Part shown: piece by piece, positions 7,016 through 15,115 of the stretch
How the letters are laid out: every line of letters begins with the position of its first letter
Position numbering within the stretch: the stretch's first letter is position 1
DNA from: Bacillota bacterium
GTDB lineage: Bacteria; Bacillota; UBA4882; JAAYXC01
Assembly: GCA_012516115.1 (NCBI GenBank)
Contig: JAAYXC010000051.1
Location: 1 to 21,027, forward strand
Reading direction: 5' to 3'
Length of the DNA: 21,027 bases
Notes under the pieces: generated by a model
What the model saw: only the letters and a program-made list of their open reading frames with translations
Told to the model about the DNA's origin: nothing
The model's database searches: none
Made by a program: the position numbers and the translations under genes

Positions 7016-7953
7016 GCGCCGAAGAGGGCGGCGACGAATTCCTCTGGCACGAACTCCCGCAGATCCTCGATCCCCTCCCCCACGCCCACCAGGGCGATGG
7101 GGAGCCCGATCCGGTCTACCAGGGCGATGGCGACCCCGCCTTTGGCCGTGCCATCGAGCTTGGTTAAGACCGCCGCCCCGGTCCCCACGACTTCCCGAAA
7201 GACCTGGGCCTGATGAAGGGCGTTCTGCCCGGTGGTGGCGTCGAGGACGAGGAGCGAACAGAGGCGGCGGCCATCCAGACCGGCCTCCACCACCCGCCGG
7301 ACCTTCCGGAGCTCCTCCAGGAGGTTGGCCTTGGTGTGAAGCCGGCCGGCCGTATCCACGATGACGTTTTCGTAACCACGCGCCCTGGCCGCCGCCAGGC
7401 CGTCGAAGGCCACCGCGGCCGGATCGGCGCCGGGCCCGTGGCGGATCACCTCCACCCCCAGCCGTGCGCCCCAGGTCTCCAGCTGTTCGATGGCCGCGGC
7501 GCGGAAGGTATCGGCGGCCACGAGAAGGACGCCGATCCCTTCTTTTCGCATGTGGGCGGCCATCTTGGCGGCGGTGGTCGTCTTCCCCACGCCGTTGACC
7601 CCCACGACCAGATAGACCACCCCCCGGGCGGACAGATCCAGATCGGCGCGACAGGAAGAAAATAGGGCCAAGACCTCTGTGGCCAGGGCTTCTTTGAGGA
7701 CTTCCGCCTCGACGAGCCGTTCCCGGGCCACCCTCTCCTTAAGCCGCCCGAGCAGTTTCTCCGTGGTCGCCGGCCCCACATCCGCCTGGAGCAAGACCGC
7801 TTCCAGCTCCGCGAAGAATTCCTCGTCCACCTTGCCCCGGCGGAGAAGCTCCTCGAAGGGCCGCAGAATACCCTCCTTCGTCCGTCGTAAACCGTCCCGG
7901 AGGCGGGCGAACCAACCGGTGGAAGGAGAAGCGATGTTCATCTCTTGCCTCAT
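7012..7953 (-). CDS. ftsY: Signal recognition particle receptor FtsY
   Basis: FtsY is the membrane-associated GTPase that pairs with Ffh to hand ribosome-nascent-chain complexes to the translocon. The 313-residue protein is the compact Gram-positive form: no long acidic A domain, an N domain (about 20-100), then the NG GTPase with P-loop GVNGVGKTTTAAKMA (about 118-132), AADTFRAAAIEQL, DTAGRLHTKANLL and TKLDGTAKGG. The ATG at 7953 overlaps the smc stop by four bases. A second in-frame ATG at 7941 has GAGG six bases before it and could be the true start. Confidence 0.97.
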   Translation of the reverse strand: MRQEMNIASPSTGWFARLRDGLRRTKEGILRPFEELLRRGKVDEEFFAELEAVLLQADVGPATTEKLLGRLKERVARERLVEAEVLKEALATEVLALFSSCRADLDLSARGVVYLVVGVNGVGKTTTAAKMAAHMRKEGIGVLLVAADTFRAAAIEQLETWGARLGVEVIRHGPGADPAAVAFDGLAAARARGYENVIVDTAGRLHTKANLLEELRKVRRVVEAGLDGRRLCSLLVLDATTGQNALHQAQVFREVVGTGAAVLTKLDGTAKGGVAIALVDRIGLPIALVGVGEGIEDLREFVPEEFVAALFGA

Positions 7954-10900
7954 CCTGCCTTTTCCTTTAGTGCCAATGAAACGAGTTTGGAGACCCCGGA
8001 TTCCTCCATCGTCACCCCGTAGAGCGCGTCGGCCACCTCCATGGTTCCCCGGCGGTGGGTGATGACGATCAACTGGGTCTGCTGGCCGAAGGCCCGTAAG
8101 AGTTCGGCGAAGCGGGCCACGTTCGCCTCGTCCAGCGTGGCGTCGATCTCATCGAGGATACAAAACGGGGTCGGTTTGACCTCCAAAATGGCGAAAAGAA
8201 GGGCAATGGCGGTCATCGCCCTCTCCCCGCCCGAAAGAAGGCTCAGACTCTGAAGACGTTTACCCGGCGGCTGGGCCAGGATCTCGATCCCCGCCTCCAG
8301 GGGGGCCTCCGGGTCCAGGAGGACCAGGTCGGCCTGGCCGCCGGCGAAAAGCCGCCGGAAAAGGCGGCCGAAGGCCTCACGGACGGCGGCGAAGGTCTCG
8401 AGAAACCGCCGACTGATGGTCCGCTCCACCTCGGCGATGATCTTCTCCAGGGAGTCCTTGGCCTCCGCCAGGTCGTCGCTCTGGCGACGGAGAAAATCGT
8501 AGCGGGCTTTTTTCGCCTCGTATTCTGCGATGGCCCCCAGGTTCACGGGGCCCAGGTTACGCATTTGGAGACGTAGCGTTTCGACCTGACGGGCGGCCTC
8601 TTCCGGTGCCATCTCCCAGGCCGGGGCCAACTTTTCCGCCCAGTCCGGACCGTATTCCCTCTCCAGATGGGCCAGACGGTCCTCGACCCGGATGCGCGCC
8701 TCCCCCAGCGACAGCTCCCGGCGGTGGATCTGCTCGGCTAAGGCCTGCCGCTCGCGCCTGAGGGCCCGGAGACGGGTCTCCCGTTTTCGCTGGTCGTCCC
8801 CGGCCTCTTCCTTGGCCGCCGAGAGTTCTTCCACGGCGGCGGCGGCTTCGGCGCCGGCTTTCTCCAGTTCGGCGATGGTCTCCGTCAGACGCGCCTCCTC
8901 CGCGCGCCTTCTCGCCAGGGCCGCTTCGATCTCATCGACGGCCGCTTGGCAACGGGCCAACTCCTCTTCCGCCTCCCCAAGCAGCCTTTCCGTCTCCTCC
9001 AGGGCCTCCCGATGTCTTTTTTCCTCTTCGCTCTTGGCCGCCAGTTCCACCCGGTGATCGCTTAAAGCCTGGAGGGCCTGGTCTTTCTCTTCCCGCCGGC
9101 GGCGAAGTTCTTCCTCCAGCCCAGCCAGCTCTTCACGGTGGCGGGCCAAGATCTCCTCGGCCGCGGCCAGGGCGGACGCCGCTTCCTCTTTCTGGCCAAC
9201 CAGCCGCTTCCCTTCCTCTTCGTCCTCCTGGAGCTTTAACCGGGCGAGGGCCAGCTCCTCTTCCCAGCGGGTCCGCTCGGCCCGACAGGATTCGAGGGTC
9301 CTGGATGCCGCGGCGAGAGCGCCGGCGATCTCTTCCCGTCTGCTCCGCGCCGCTTCTTGTTCGGCCTCGAGCCCGGCCATCTCCTCCCGCAGGCGGGCCA
9401 CCATGGCGCGGCCGGCGGCCAAAGAGGCTTCCACCTCTTCTTGCCGTCGCCGAAGATCCTCGATTTCCTTCTTGCGACCGAGGAGCTGGGGTTGGCGCCG
9501 ATCCAGCGGCCCACCGGTAATCGCTCCGCCGACGCTGATGACCTCCCCCTCGCGGGTCACGAGACGAAATCCCTTACCTTCGCGCTTGGCCAGGGCCACG
9601 GCCGTGGCCAGGTCCGGGGCCACCAGGGTATTACCGAGAAGGTAATCGACGACGCCGCGGTATTCCGGCGCATAGGTCAGGAGGTCCGCCGCGAAACGGG
9701 CTCCGTGCGCCTGAAGGGCCGCGGCAAGCCCGGCTGCGGTGGCCCTCGTCCCCCGGACCATGTTCAACGGGAGGAAGGTGGCCCGACCCCGACCGGATCG
9801 CTTCAAAAAAGCGATGGCCGCCTGGGCCTGGGCGTCATCCTCGATGACCACGTACTGAAGAGCCGAACCCAGGGCCACCTCCATCGCCAGTTCGTAACCG
9901 GGTTCCACTTTGATCAATTCGGCCACCAGGCCCCGGATTCCGCGGGCAAAAGGCTCGCCCTTCGCCTCCACCAGGAGGCTGCGCACGCCGGGGAAATAAC
10001 CTTGGTAGTTTTTCTCCATTTCTTCCAAAACGGCCAGGCGCGACTCCAGAGCTTTGCCCTCCTCGCGTCGCCGCTGGTTTTCGGCCTCGAGTTCCGCAAG
10101 ACGCGCCTGCATCATCCGGCGCCTGCCTCCGAGCTCCTCCTGGAGCCGGACCAGTTCTTTTTCGGCCTCTTTCATCCCGGCCACCTGGGCCTCGGCGGCG
10201 GCGAGGGAATCCGTCACCCTGGCCAGGGTCTCCGCACAGGTCCGGGCCTTGGCCACCGTTTCCTCATGCCGACGGGAGAGATACTCTTCTTCCATGCAGG
10301 CCGCCTGAAGCCGGTTCCGCGCCGCAGCCACCCGGTTCATGTCCTCGATGATCTCCGCCTTTAATGCCTCTTCGCGGGCCAGGAGGGTGCGGAGGAATTC
10401 TTCCCGGCCGGCCACCGCGCCTTCGGAGCTGGCCAGGGCCGCCGCGATCTGGGCACGGGCTTCTTCCACCGCGGCCAGACTCGCCGCCTGGGCCGTCCGG
10501 CGGGCCAGGAGTTCCTCCCGCCGGGTGGTCAATTTCTCCCGCTCGACCTGGAGCTCCCCCTGCCGTGCCAGCAGGGCGCGCTCCTTTTCCTGCCCCACCA
10601 GGAGTTTGCTTCGTTCCTGTTCCAGGCGACCGGAGAGGGCGAAAACGTTCTGGCGAAGGCGGGCCAGTTCTTCCTCCCGTTTCATGTTCTCGAGACGGAT
10701 CTTCTCCAGCTCCGCCTCGAGGAGCGCCTCTTCCCGCCCGAGTTCTTCGTCGCGGCTCCGGAGGGTGGCCAGGGCCTCCTCATCGATGGCGATGGCCTTC
10801 TGCAAGGCCAACACTTCCCGGCCGGTCATGTTCAGATCCAGCTCCACCAGTTCCGCTTCCAGACGCCGGTATTCTTGGGCCAAAAGGGCCTGGGCCTGGA

Positions 10901-11513
10901 GCGGTCCCAGCTCTTCCTCCAGCGCGGCCAGAAGGTCCAGCACCCGGGTCCGGTTGGCCTCGGTTTCCTCCAGGCGCCGCAGAGCAGCGGCCTTCCGCAG
11001 CTTATACTTGACCACGCCCGCCGCTTCTTCGAAGACCGCCCGTCGTTCTTCGGCCTTTACCGAGAGGATGGCGTCGATCTTCCCCTGGCCGATGACGGAA
11101 TAAGCCTCCTTGCCGAGACCGGTGTCGAGAAAGAGTTCCTGGATATCCCGGAGCCTGACCGAGGATTTATTGAGAAAGACCTCGCTCTCGCCGGATCGAT
11201 AGAGCCGTCTGGCCACCGCCACCTCGGCAAAATCAAGCGGTAGGCTCCCGTCGCTGTTGTCGAGGACGAGTTCCACCTGGGCCAGACCCAGGGGCTTCCT
11301 CTTTTCGGTGCCGGCGAAGATGACGTCATCCATCTTCGCCCCGCGCAGGCTCTTCAAACTTTGCTCACCCAGGACCCACCGGAGGGCATCGACGATGTTG
11401 CTCTTCCCGCATCCGTTCGGGCCCACGATGGCCGTAATGCCCGGCCGGAATTCGATCTCCACCTTGTCGGCGAAAGACTTGAATCCGAAGATCTCGAGAC
11501 GTTTGAGATACAA
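7950..11513 (-). CDS. smc: Chromosome segregation protein SMC
   Basis: SMC forms the V-shaped ATPase of bacterial condensin, working with ScpA and ScpB to compact and segregate the chromosome. At 1187 residues it is full length. It has Walker A GPNGCGKSN (31-39), the Q-loop region SVIGQGKIDAIL (about 145), the first long Glu/Arg/Ala-rich coiled coil, and the hinge (about 505-670, with RGLVAELIKVEPGYELAMEV). The returning coiled coil follows, then signature LSGGERAMTAIAL (about 1088-1100) and Walker B FCILDEIDATLDEAN (about 1115). The start is TTG 11513, with AGGAG 8 bases upstream. No frameshift in 3.5 kb, which is useful when judging the broken genes nearby. The rnc gene usually upstream is not here; a broken plus-strand gene takes that place. 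Confidence 0.98.
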   Translation of the reverse strand: MYLKRLEIFGFKSFADKVEIEFRPGITAIVGPNGCGKSNIVDALRWVLGEQSLKSLRGAKMDDVIFAGTEKRKPLGLAQVELVLDNSDGSLPLDFAEVAVARRLYRSGESEVFLNKSSVRLRDIQELFLDTGLGKEAYSVIGQGKIDAILSVKAEERRAVFEEAAGVVKYKLRKAAALRRLEETEANRTRVLDLLAALEEELGPLQAQALLAQEYRRLEAELVELDLNMTGREVLALQKAIAIDEEALATLRSRDEELGREEALLEAELEKIRLENMKREEELARLRQNVFALSGRLEQERSKLLVGQEKERALLARQGELQVEREKLTTRREELLARRTAQAASLAAVEEARAQIAAALASSEGAVAGREEFLRTLLAREEALKAEIIEDMNRVAAARNRLQAACMEEEYLSRRHEETVAKARTCAETLARVTDSLAAAEAQVAGMKEAEKELVRLQEELGGRRRMMQARLAELEAENQRRREEGKALESRLAVLEEMEKNYQGYFPGVRSLLVEAKGEPFARGIRGLVAELIKVEPGYELAMEVALGSALQYVVIEDDAQAQAAIAFLKRSGRGRATFLPLNMVRGTRATAAGLAAALQAHGARFAADLLTYAPEYRGVVDYLLGNTLVAPDLATAVALAKREGKGFRLVTREGEVISVGGAITGGPLDRRQPQLLGRKKEIEDLRRRQEEVEASLAAGRAMVARLREEMAGLEAEQEAARSRREEIAGALAAASRTLESCRAERTRWEEELALARLKLQEDEEEGKRLVGQKEEAASALAAAEEILARHREELAGLEEELRRRREEKDQALQALSDHRVELAAKSEEEKRHREALEETERLLGEAEEELARCQAAVDEIEAALARRRAEEARLTETIAELEKAGAEAAAAVEELSAAKEEAGDDQRKRETRLRALRRERQALAEQIHRRELSLGEARIRVEDRLAHLEREYGPDWAEKLAPAWEMAPEEAARQVETLRLQMRNLGPVNLGAIAEYEAKKARYDFLRRQSDDLAEAKDSLEKIIAEVERTISRRFLETFAAVREAFGRLFRRLFAGGQADLVLLDPEAPLEAGIEILAQPPGKRLQSLSLLSGGERAMTAIALLFAILEVKPTPFCILDEIDATLDEANVARFAELLRAFGQQTQLIVITHRRGTMEVADALYGVTMEESGVSKLVSLALKEKAG

Positions 11514-11596
11514 ACGGCCTCTCCTCTCTGTCCCTTCTCGGCCACCATCAGGCGGCGATTTTCTTTTTTTCGACCTTCGATCGCCCCGATGATTTT

Positions 11597-11626
11597 ATCA
11601 TATCCCCGGTTAAAAAGCGAATTTAA
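11597..11626 (-). promoter_or_regulatory. Possible promoter for smc
   Basis: On the minus strand, TATGAT (11602-11597) is preceded after 18 bases by TTAAAT (11626-11621). The -10 box is good but the -35 matches only three of six. It would give a leader of about 80 bases before smc. The whole divergent region 11580-11680 is AT-rich relative to its surroundings, as expected of a promoter region. Confidence 0.4.
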
Positions 11627-11642
11627 CCCTATACCTCGGTAG

Positions 11643-11673
11643 TTGTACAAACCAAGAGCAGTTTTGATATAAT
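11643..11673 (+). promoter_or_regulatory. Extended -10 promoter for the broken transglycosylase gene
   Basis: The consensus TATAAT at 11668-11673 is preceded by TG and one base, forming an extended -10 element. A TTGTAC -35-like box lies at 11643-11648, with a long spacer of 19. An AAGGAGGGG ribosome binding site and a GTG start follow at 11703-11720. The signals are intact although the gene behind them is not. Confidence 0.65.
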
Positions 11674-11717
11674 GGCGGAGCGCATATTTTCGCCTGAATT
11701 CAAGGAGGGGTAAAAAC

Positions 11718-12468
11718 GTGCCGAACATCCCTGTGGGCGTGGGTCGCCATAAAGGATGGCTCTTGTTTTTTCTGCCCTTGTTCTTTTTCTTCCTTCCATC
11801 TTCCGGATTTCACCCGGCGCCCGAAAACGAAAAGAACGAGGTTTTCATCCCCCTTGAATGCCGGATTTCCGGTCCAACCGTCGATTATCGGGTTTCTTCT
11901 GCCTGGCAAGCCGCCTATCGTTTTCTTGCCGTACGCTCACCTTCATCTTAAAGGCCACGAGGAACGTGTCCGATGTTTGGCGGCCGTCTTGACCGCATCT
12001 ACTATCATTGCCCAGGATGCTACCGCCGCCGGGCTCTTTGCCGAGCCGGAGAAAATCTTCCTTCTGCTTGTTGCCCAGGGAATGGCCGAAAGCAACGGAA
12101 ATCTTACGAACCATAAGCCCCCAGGGTGACCTGGGATGGGCCCAGATTAACCGTAACATGCTGGCTACCTTGAAGGTCAAAGATCCTTTTGACGTAGCAG
12201 AGAATGCCGCCGGCCAGGCCCGCCACCTACGGGCCTTGTTGGCCAATCTCCGCCAACGGTGGGCAAAAGAAAAGTCCCCCGAGGAGATCATCCGGCTCGC
12301 CCTGGTTGCTTATAACGCCAGTAGCCGGGCGGTCCGGGACGGACGATCCCTACTAGGGGTCCTCTCGCGGCTTATGTGGACCGCGTCATGAAGAATTATG
12401 CCTGTTTAAAGAAAGAATCGGAGATAACCACCGCCTGGTGGCCCCGATGGAAACAACGTGGCGCTTAA
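11718..12468 (+). pseudogene. Lytic transglycosylase (SLT-like), broken by three frameshifts
   Basis: Protein-like sequence passes through three frames. The first (11718 to about 11945) has an excellent ribosome binding site, a GTG start and a hydrophobic signal/anchor segment (WLLFFLPLFFFFLPSSGF). The second (to about 12115) carries LLLVAQGMAESNGN, with the catalytic glutamate of soluble lytic transglycosylases. The third (about 12115-12350) carries SPQGDLGWAQINRNML, then KDPFDVAENAAGQARHL and LALVAYNASSRAV. The frame then returns to the second for AYVDRVMKNYACL and a stop at 12468, a common family C-terminus. So three indels break a roughly 250-residue cell-wall lytic enzyme. One shift lies near a five-C run (about 12118). 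The translatable 5' product would be a 77-residue secreted or anchored fragment. It is convergent with the DOMON-like gene. Confidence 0.8.
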
Positions 12469-12498
12469 AAGAAGACATGTTCCCTTCGTCGCCGTACG

Positions 12499-13440
12499 CT
12501 AACTTCCGTCTTTGTACCTCCGACTTAAAAAGGTGCGAAACCGGGAACGGACCTTCTGCCAAAATGCTTGGGCCCGCTTCCGCCAGGACGCCGGGGCATA
12601 CCAGAGCATCCAGCCGCCGATAAGAAGCAAAACGAGCAGGATCATCGGCCCCCCGGGCAGGCGAGCGCCCGGTAATCCTCCCGGGCCCACCGGGAAGAGG
12701 ACGGCATACTCCCCCCGGGCCGCGTCGAAGGAACCGAGCTGGCGTTCCTGGCTAAAACGGCCGCGCGGTGGAGCGAGCAGGTCGATGACGTTCGGATCCC
12801 AGCCGTCGTCCCGGCCGCCGCCGAAGTGCCACTCACCAGGCTTCGCCATGACCGGTCGGAAATTATCCTCGGCAAAACCGTCATAAGAGCCCACCAGGAC
12901 ATAATATCGCCACTTGGAAGAGGGCCAACCTAAAAGAGAGAGAGGCACCGTCATTCTGATGGTCCGCGGACCGGCCAAGCCCACCCGGAGAAAACGCCTT
13001 TCCATGCGACCGTCGGGTCGGAGAAAGAGGAGCTCGCCCGCCTCCCAGGGCGCCGCCTTCAGGCGCACATCCCAAGGATAATCAGGGGCGAAACGGACCG
13101 AGGTCCCGGGAACGGGTGGCTCGTTCCGACCCTGCCGACCCCGGTGGATATAGACCTCGATCACCTGGTGGCTGAAACCTTCCGGGGCCTGCCAGGGGTT
13201 GGCCATCAAACCCATGGTGACCTCGTAATGGACCTCTTCGCCGACGATGGCGACGGAGAAGGAACGAAGGTCGAAATGGCCATGGTAAGGGGCAAAGACC
13301 TTGTTCTTGGGATAGAGGTAGGTCCCGGGGCCAAAGTCATCCCCCGGTGGGTCCTCCATCCGGAAACTCCCTTCCGGGCCCGCCGCCACCGAGACCACCC
13401 ACCCGACCAGGACGATCAGTCCGAGGAGGAAACGGCGCAT
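12499..13440 (-). CDS. Membrane-anchored protein with glucodextranase-type DOMON-like domain
   Basis: The 313-residue product has an N-terminal signal peptide (MRRFLLGLIVLVGWVVSVAAG). A long extracytoplasmic beta-rich region (about 25-250) follows, with FRMEDPPGDDFGPGTYLYP, HFDLRSFSV and, near its end, RYYVLVGSYDGFAEDNFRPV. This pattern resembles the C-terminal DOMON-like module of glucodextranase, which may bind sugar or heme-like ligands, but no hydrolase domain is attached. A transmembrane segment (PMILLVLLLIGGWMLWYA, near 266-283) and a short Arg/Lys-rich cytoplasmic tail end the protein. ATG 13440 was chosen over GTG 13449 because GGGGTGG sits five bases before it. It is divergent from the pyrophosphatase-like gene. 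The function is unknown; the domain call is from pattern memory. Confidence 0.75.
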   Translation of the reverse strand: MRRFLLGLIVLVGWVVSVAAGPEGSFRMEDPPGDDFGPGTYLYPKNKVFAPYHGHFDLRSFSVAIVGEEVHYEVTMGLMANPWQAPEGFSHQVIEVYIHRGRQGRNEPPVPGTSVRFAPDYPWDVRLKAAPWEAGELLFLRPDGRMERRFLRVGLAGPRTIRMTVPLSLLGWPSSKWRYYVLVGSYDGFAEDNFRPVMAKPGEWHFGGGRDDGWDPNVIDLLAPPRGRFSQERQLGSFDAARGEYAVLFPVGPGGLPGARLPGGPMILLVLLLIGGWMLWYAPASWRKRAQAFWQKVRSRFRTFLSRRYKDGS

Positions 13441-13631
13441 CGAGACCACCCCATCGCCAGCAATGCTACTTACCCATATGCCGGCTAAACTCGGGGTATG
13501 CGCATGGTCCGATGGCGCGGGCCAAACTAATAAATAAACGCCACTCGTCGCTCGAAGAACGAATGGGGTTTGAACCCGTAATTTTTAGTCCCGACGGTAT
13601 GCCGGAGGTAAATGAAGTAGGAGGATCGGGC

Positions 13632-14234
13632 TTGGCCCGCAACGAAGTCTTATGCGAAGCCGTGGTGGAGGTCCCGCAAGGGGCCCGAAACAAGTATTCT
13701 TATGACGAAAAGACCGGTTTCTTCCGGTTGGAAGGAGTCTTCTACTCGCCCCTCCATCAACCGGCGGACTACGGTTTTGTCCGCGCCACCACGGCCGAAA
13801 ACGGATCTCCTCTGACCTGCTTTATCTTCGTCTCGCACCCGACCTTCCCTGGCTGTCTGGTCCTAGCCCGGATCATCGGGGCCCTGGGTGTCCAAGACGA
13901 AGAAGGAGAGCAAGACCCCATCCTCTTAACCGTGGCCGTGGCCGACCCCCGTTACGAACGGGTTGAAGAACTCCGTCATCTCTCGCCTTACACCGTACGG
14001 GAAATGGAGTGTTTCTTTACCGCCTGTCGCCAACTGGAAGGGGAAAAAATCCCACCCCTCCATTGGCTCGACCGGGACGCGGCTTCTACGATCTTGCTGG
14101 CCGCCCAGAAGAGATGGAGGGAAAAAAACCGACGCGGCTCCAGGACCGAACCACCACCCCGGCCCATACCAGGCGTGCCTCGGGCGGCGGAGCGGGCCAC
14201 CGGGGCACAAGCCGGAAGCAAAGCCAGACGATGA
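13632..14234 (+). CDS. Inorganic pyrophosphatase-like protein lacking catalytic aspartates
   Basis: The sequence aligns by eye with family I soluble inorganic pyrophosphatase: VVEVPQGARNKYSYD, GVFYSPLHQPADYGFV, VGVQDEEGE-like GALGVQDEEGE, and YERVEELRHL. Key E. coli positions are changed. Asp65, Asp67 and Asp70 of DGDPVD become Asn57, Ser59 and Thr62 (NGSPLT), Glu31 becomes Ser23, Arg43 becomes Gly35, and Asp102 and Lys104 become Gln94 and Pro96. Glu20, Lys29, Tyr55, Asp97 and Glu98 equivalents remain. It should not hydrolyse pyrophosphate by the normal mechanism. TTG 13632 is chosen for its AGGAGG seven bases upstream; a longer frame exists. The last 35 residues or so are a Pro/Arg-rich tail outside the family. 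A three-codon ATG-AAG-TAG lies directly before the binding site. Confidence 0.75.
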   Translation: MARNEVLCEAVVEVPQGARNKYSYDEKTGFFRLEGVFYSPLHQPADYGFVRATTAENGSPLTCFIFVSHPTFPGCLVLARIIGALGVQDEEGEQDPILLTVAVADPRYERVEELRHLSPYTVREMECFFTACRQLEGEKIPPLHWLDRDAASTILLAAQKRWREKNRRGSRTEPPPRPIPGVPRAAERATGAQAGSKARR

Positions 14235-14280
14235 GACTCAAGACGCAGGCGAAAATAAGCACATACCAGAACCAGCGCAA
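14086..14280 (-). CDS. Possible small single-pass membrane protein downstream of sigF
   Basis: A 64-codon frame starts at TTG 14280, 45 bases after the sigF stop, with GGGGAGG nine bases before the start. The product begins with a strongly hydrophobic helix (RWFWYVLIFACVLSLIVWL), then a Pro-rich and basic tail. It overlaps the 3' end of the pyrophosphatase-like gene in antisense by 149 bases, mostly the non-family tail of that gene. The helix and ribosome binding site favour a real gene at the end of the spoIIA operon. No family is recognised, and the overlap leaves doubt. Confidence 0.4.
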   Translation of the reverse strand: MRWFWYVLIFACVLSLIVWLCFRLVPRWPAPPPEARLVWAGVVVRSWSRVGFFPSISSGRPARS

Positions 14281-14325
14281 GGCGCCGTGCCTCCCCGAAA
14301 CCTAGTCTCTCCGGGAAAGCGTTTT

Positions 14326-15115
14326 TTAGTCCTCCGGCCGCTCTTCCAGCACCGCCCGGAGTCGCCGGAGGGCCTCCTTCTCCAACCGACAGACGTGGAC
14401 CTGACTTATCCCTAAAAACCGTGCCACCTGGGCCTGGGTCTTGTCGGCGAAGAACCGGAGCCGCACGATCAGCTGTTCCCGTCGACTAAGGCGGGCCAGG
14501 GCTGTGCGGAGGTTGACCCGGTCCAGGAAGGTCCCTTCCTCGGCCTGGATTCGATCGCCCAAAAAAAGCGGCTCGCCGGGTTCCTCGTGGATGGTCTCCT
14601 GCAGGCGAGACCAGAGGGCGAGTGGCCTCCAGGGCGGCGGCCACTTCTTCGCGGTGGACTCCCAGTTCCTCGGCGATCTCGGCCACGGTCGGTTCGCGGC
14701 CTAGTACCTGGGATAACTGTTCGCCGATGTTTACGGCCCGGCGCGCCAACTCGCGCATGGCCCGACCCACCTTCACCGGCCCGGAATCCCGCAGGACCTG
14801 TTTGATCTCGCCGATGATGACCGGCACGGCATAGGTGGAAAACCGGACCGGATGGGTGGGGTCGAAACGATCGATGGCCTTGAGCAACCCCAGGCAACCG
14901 ATCTGGAAAAGATCGTCGAGTTCCACTCCCCGGCCGACAAAACGCTGGGCCACGCTCATCACCAGGCGGAGGTTCCGCCGGACCAACTCGTCGCGGGCTC
15001 CTTTCTCCCCGGCCTTCGCCGCGGCCAGAAGTCGGTGGAGTTCTTCATCGTTCAAGACCGGATCGGCCGGGAGCTCCAGCTCACCGGTCGGGTAGGGATT
15101 GCCCGGTTGCGGCAC
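14326..15115 (-). pseudogene. sigF: RNA polymerase sporulation sigma factor SigF, frameshifted
   Basis: SigF is the first forespore-specific sigma factor, held by SpoIIAB and released by SpoIIAA. The 5' part is clearly SigF: LNDEELHRLLAAAKAGEK, region 2 RFVGRGVELDDLFQIGCLGLLKAIDRFDP and VRFSTYAVPVIIGEIKQ, then the region 3 motif VAEIAEELGVHREEVAAAL. At about 14616-14618 (a CCC run on the minus strand) the frame shifts by one base. The rest continues in another frame: LQETIHEEPGEPLFLGDRI, then region 4 FFADKTQAQVARFLGISQVHVCRLEK, ending at 14326. Skipping one base gives a 262-residue protein, and the join matches the B. subtilis spacing exactly, so one extra base explains it. Unrepaired, the protein stops at 14486 without region 4. 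The GTG start 15115 has GGGAGGG 8 bases upstream and lies inside spoIIAB. Confidence 0.88.

Noticed and set aside
10339..11103. Long plus-strand frames inside smc.
   Set aside because: They are Ser/Arg-rich antisense shadows of the coiled-coil coding sequence in GC-rich DNA, with no domains.
13545..13600. A tRNA-like T-arm on the minus strand (GGGTTCAAACCC) upstream of the pyrophosphatase-like gene.
   Set aside because: No D-arm or anticodon stem of the right size could be found around it, and the outer T-stem does not pair. The palindromic core alone is not enough to call a tRNA.
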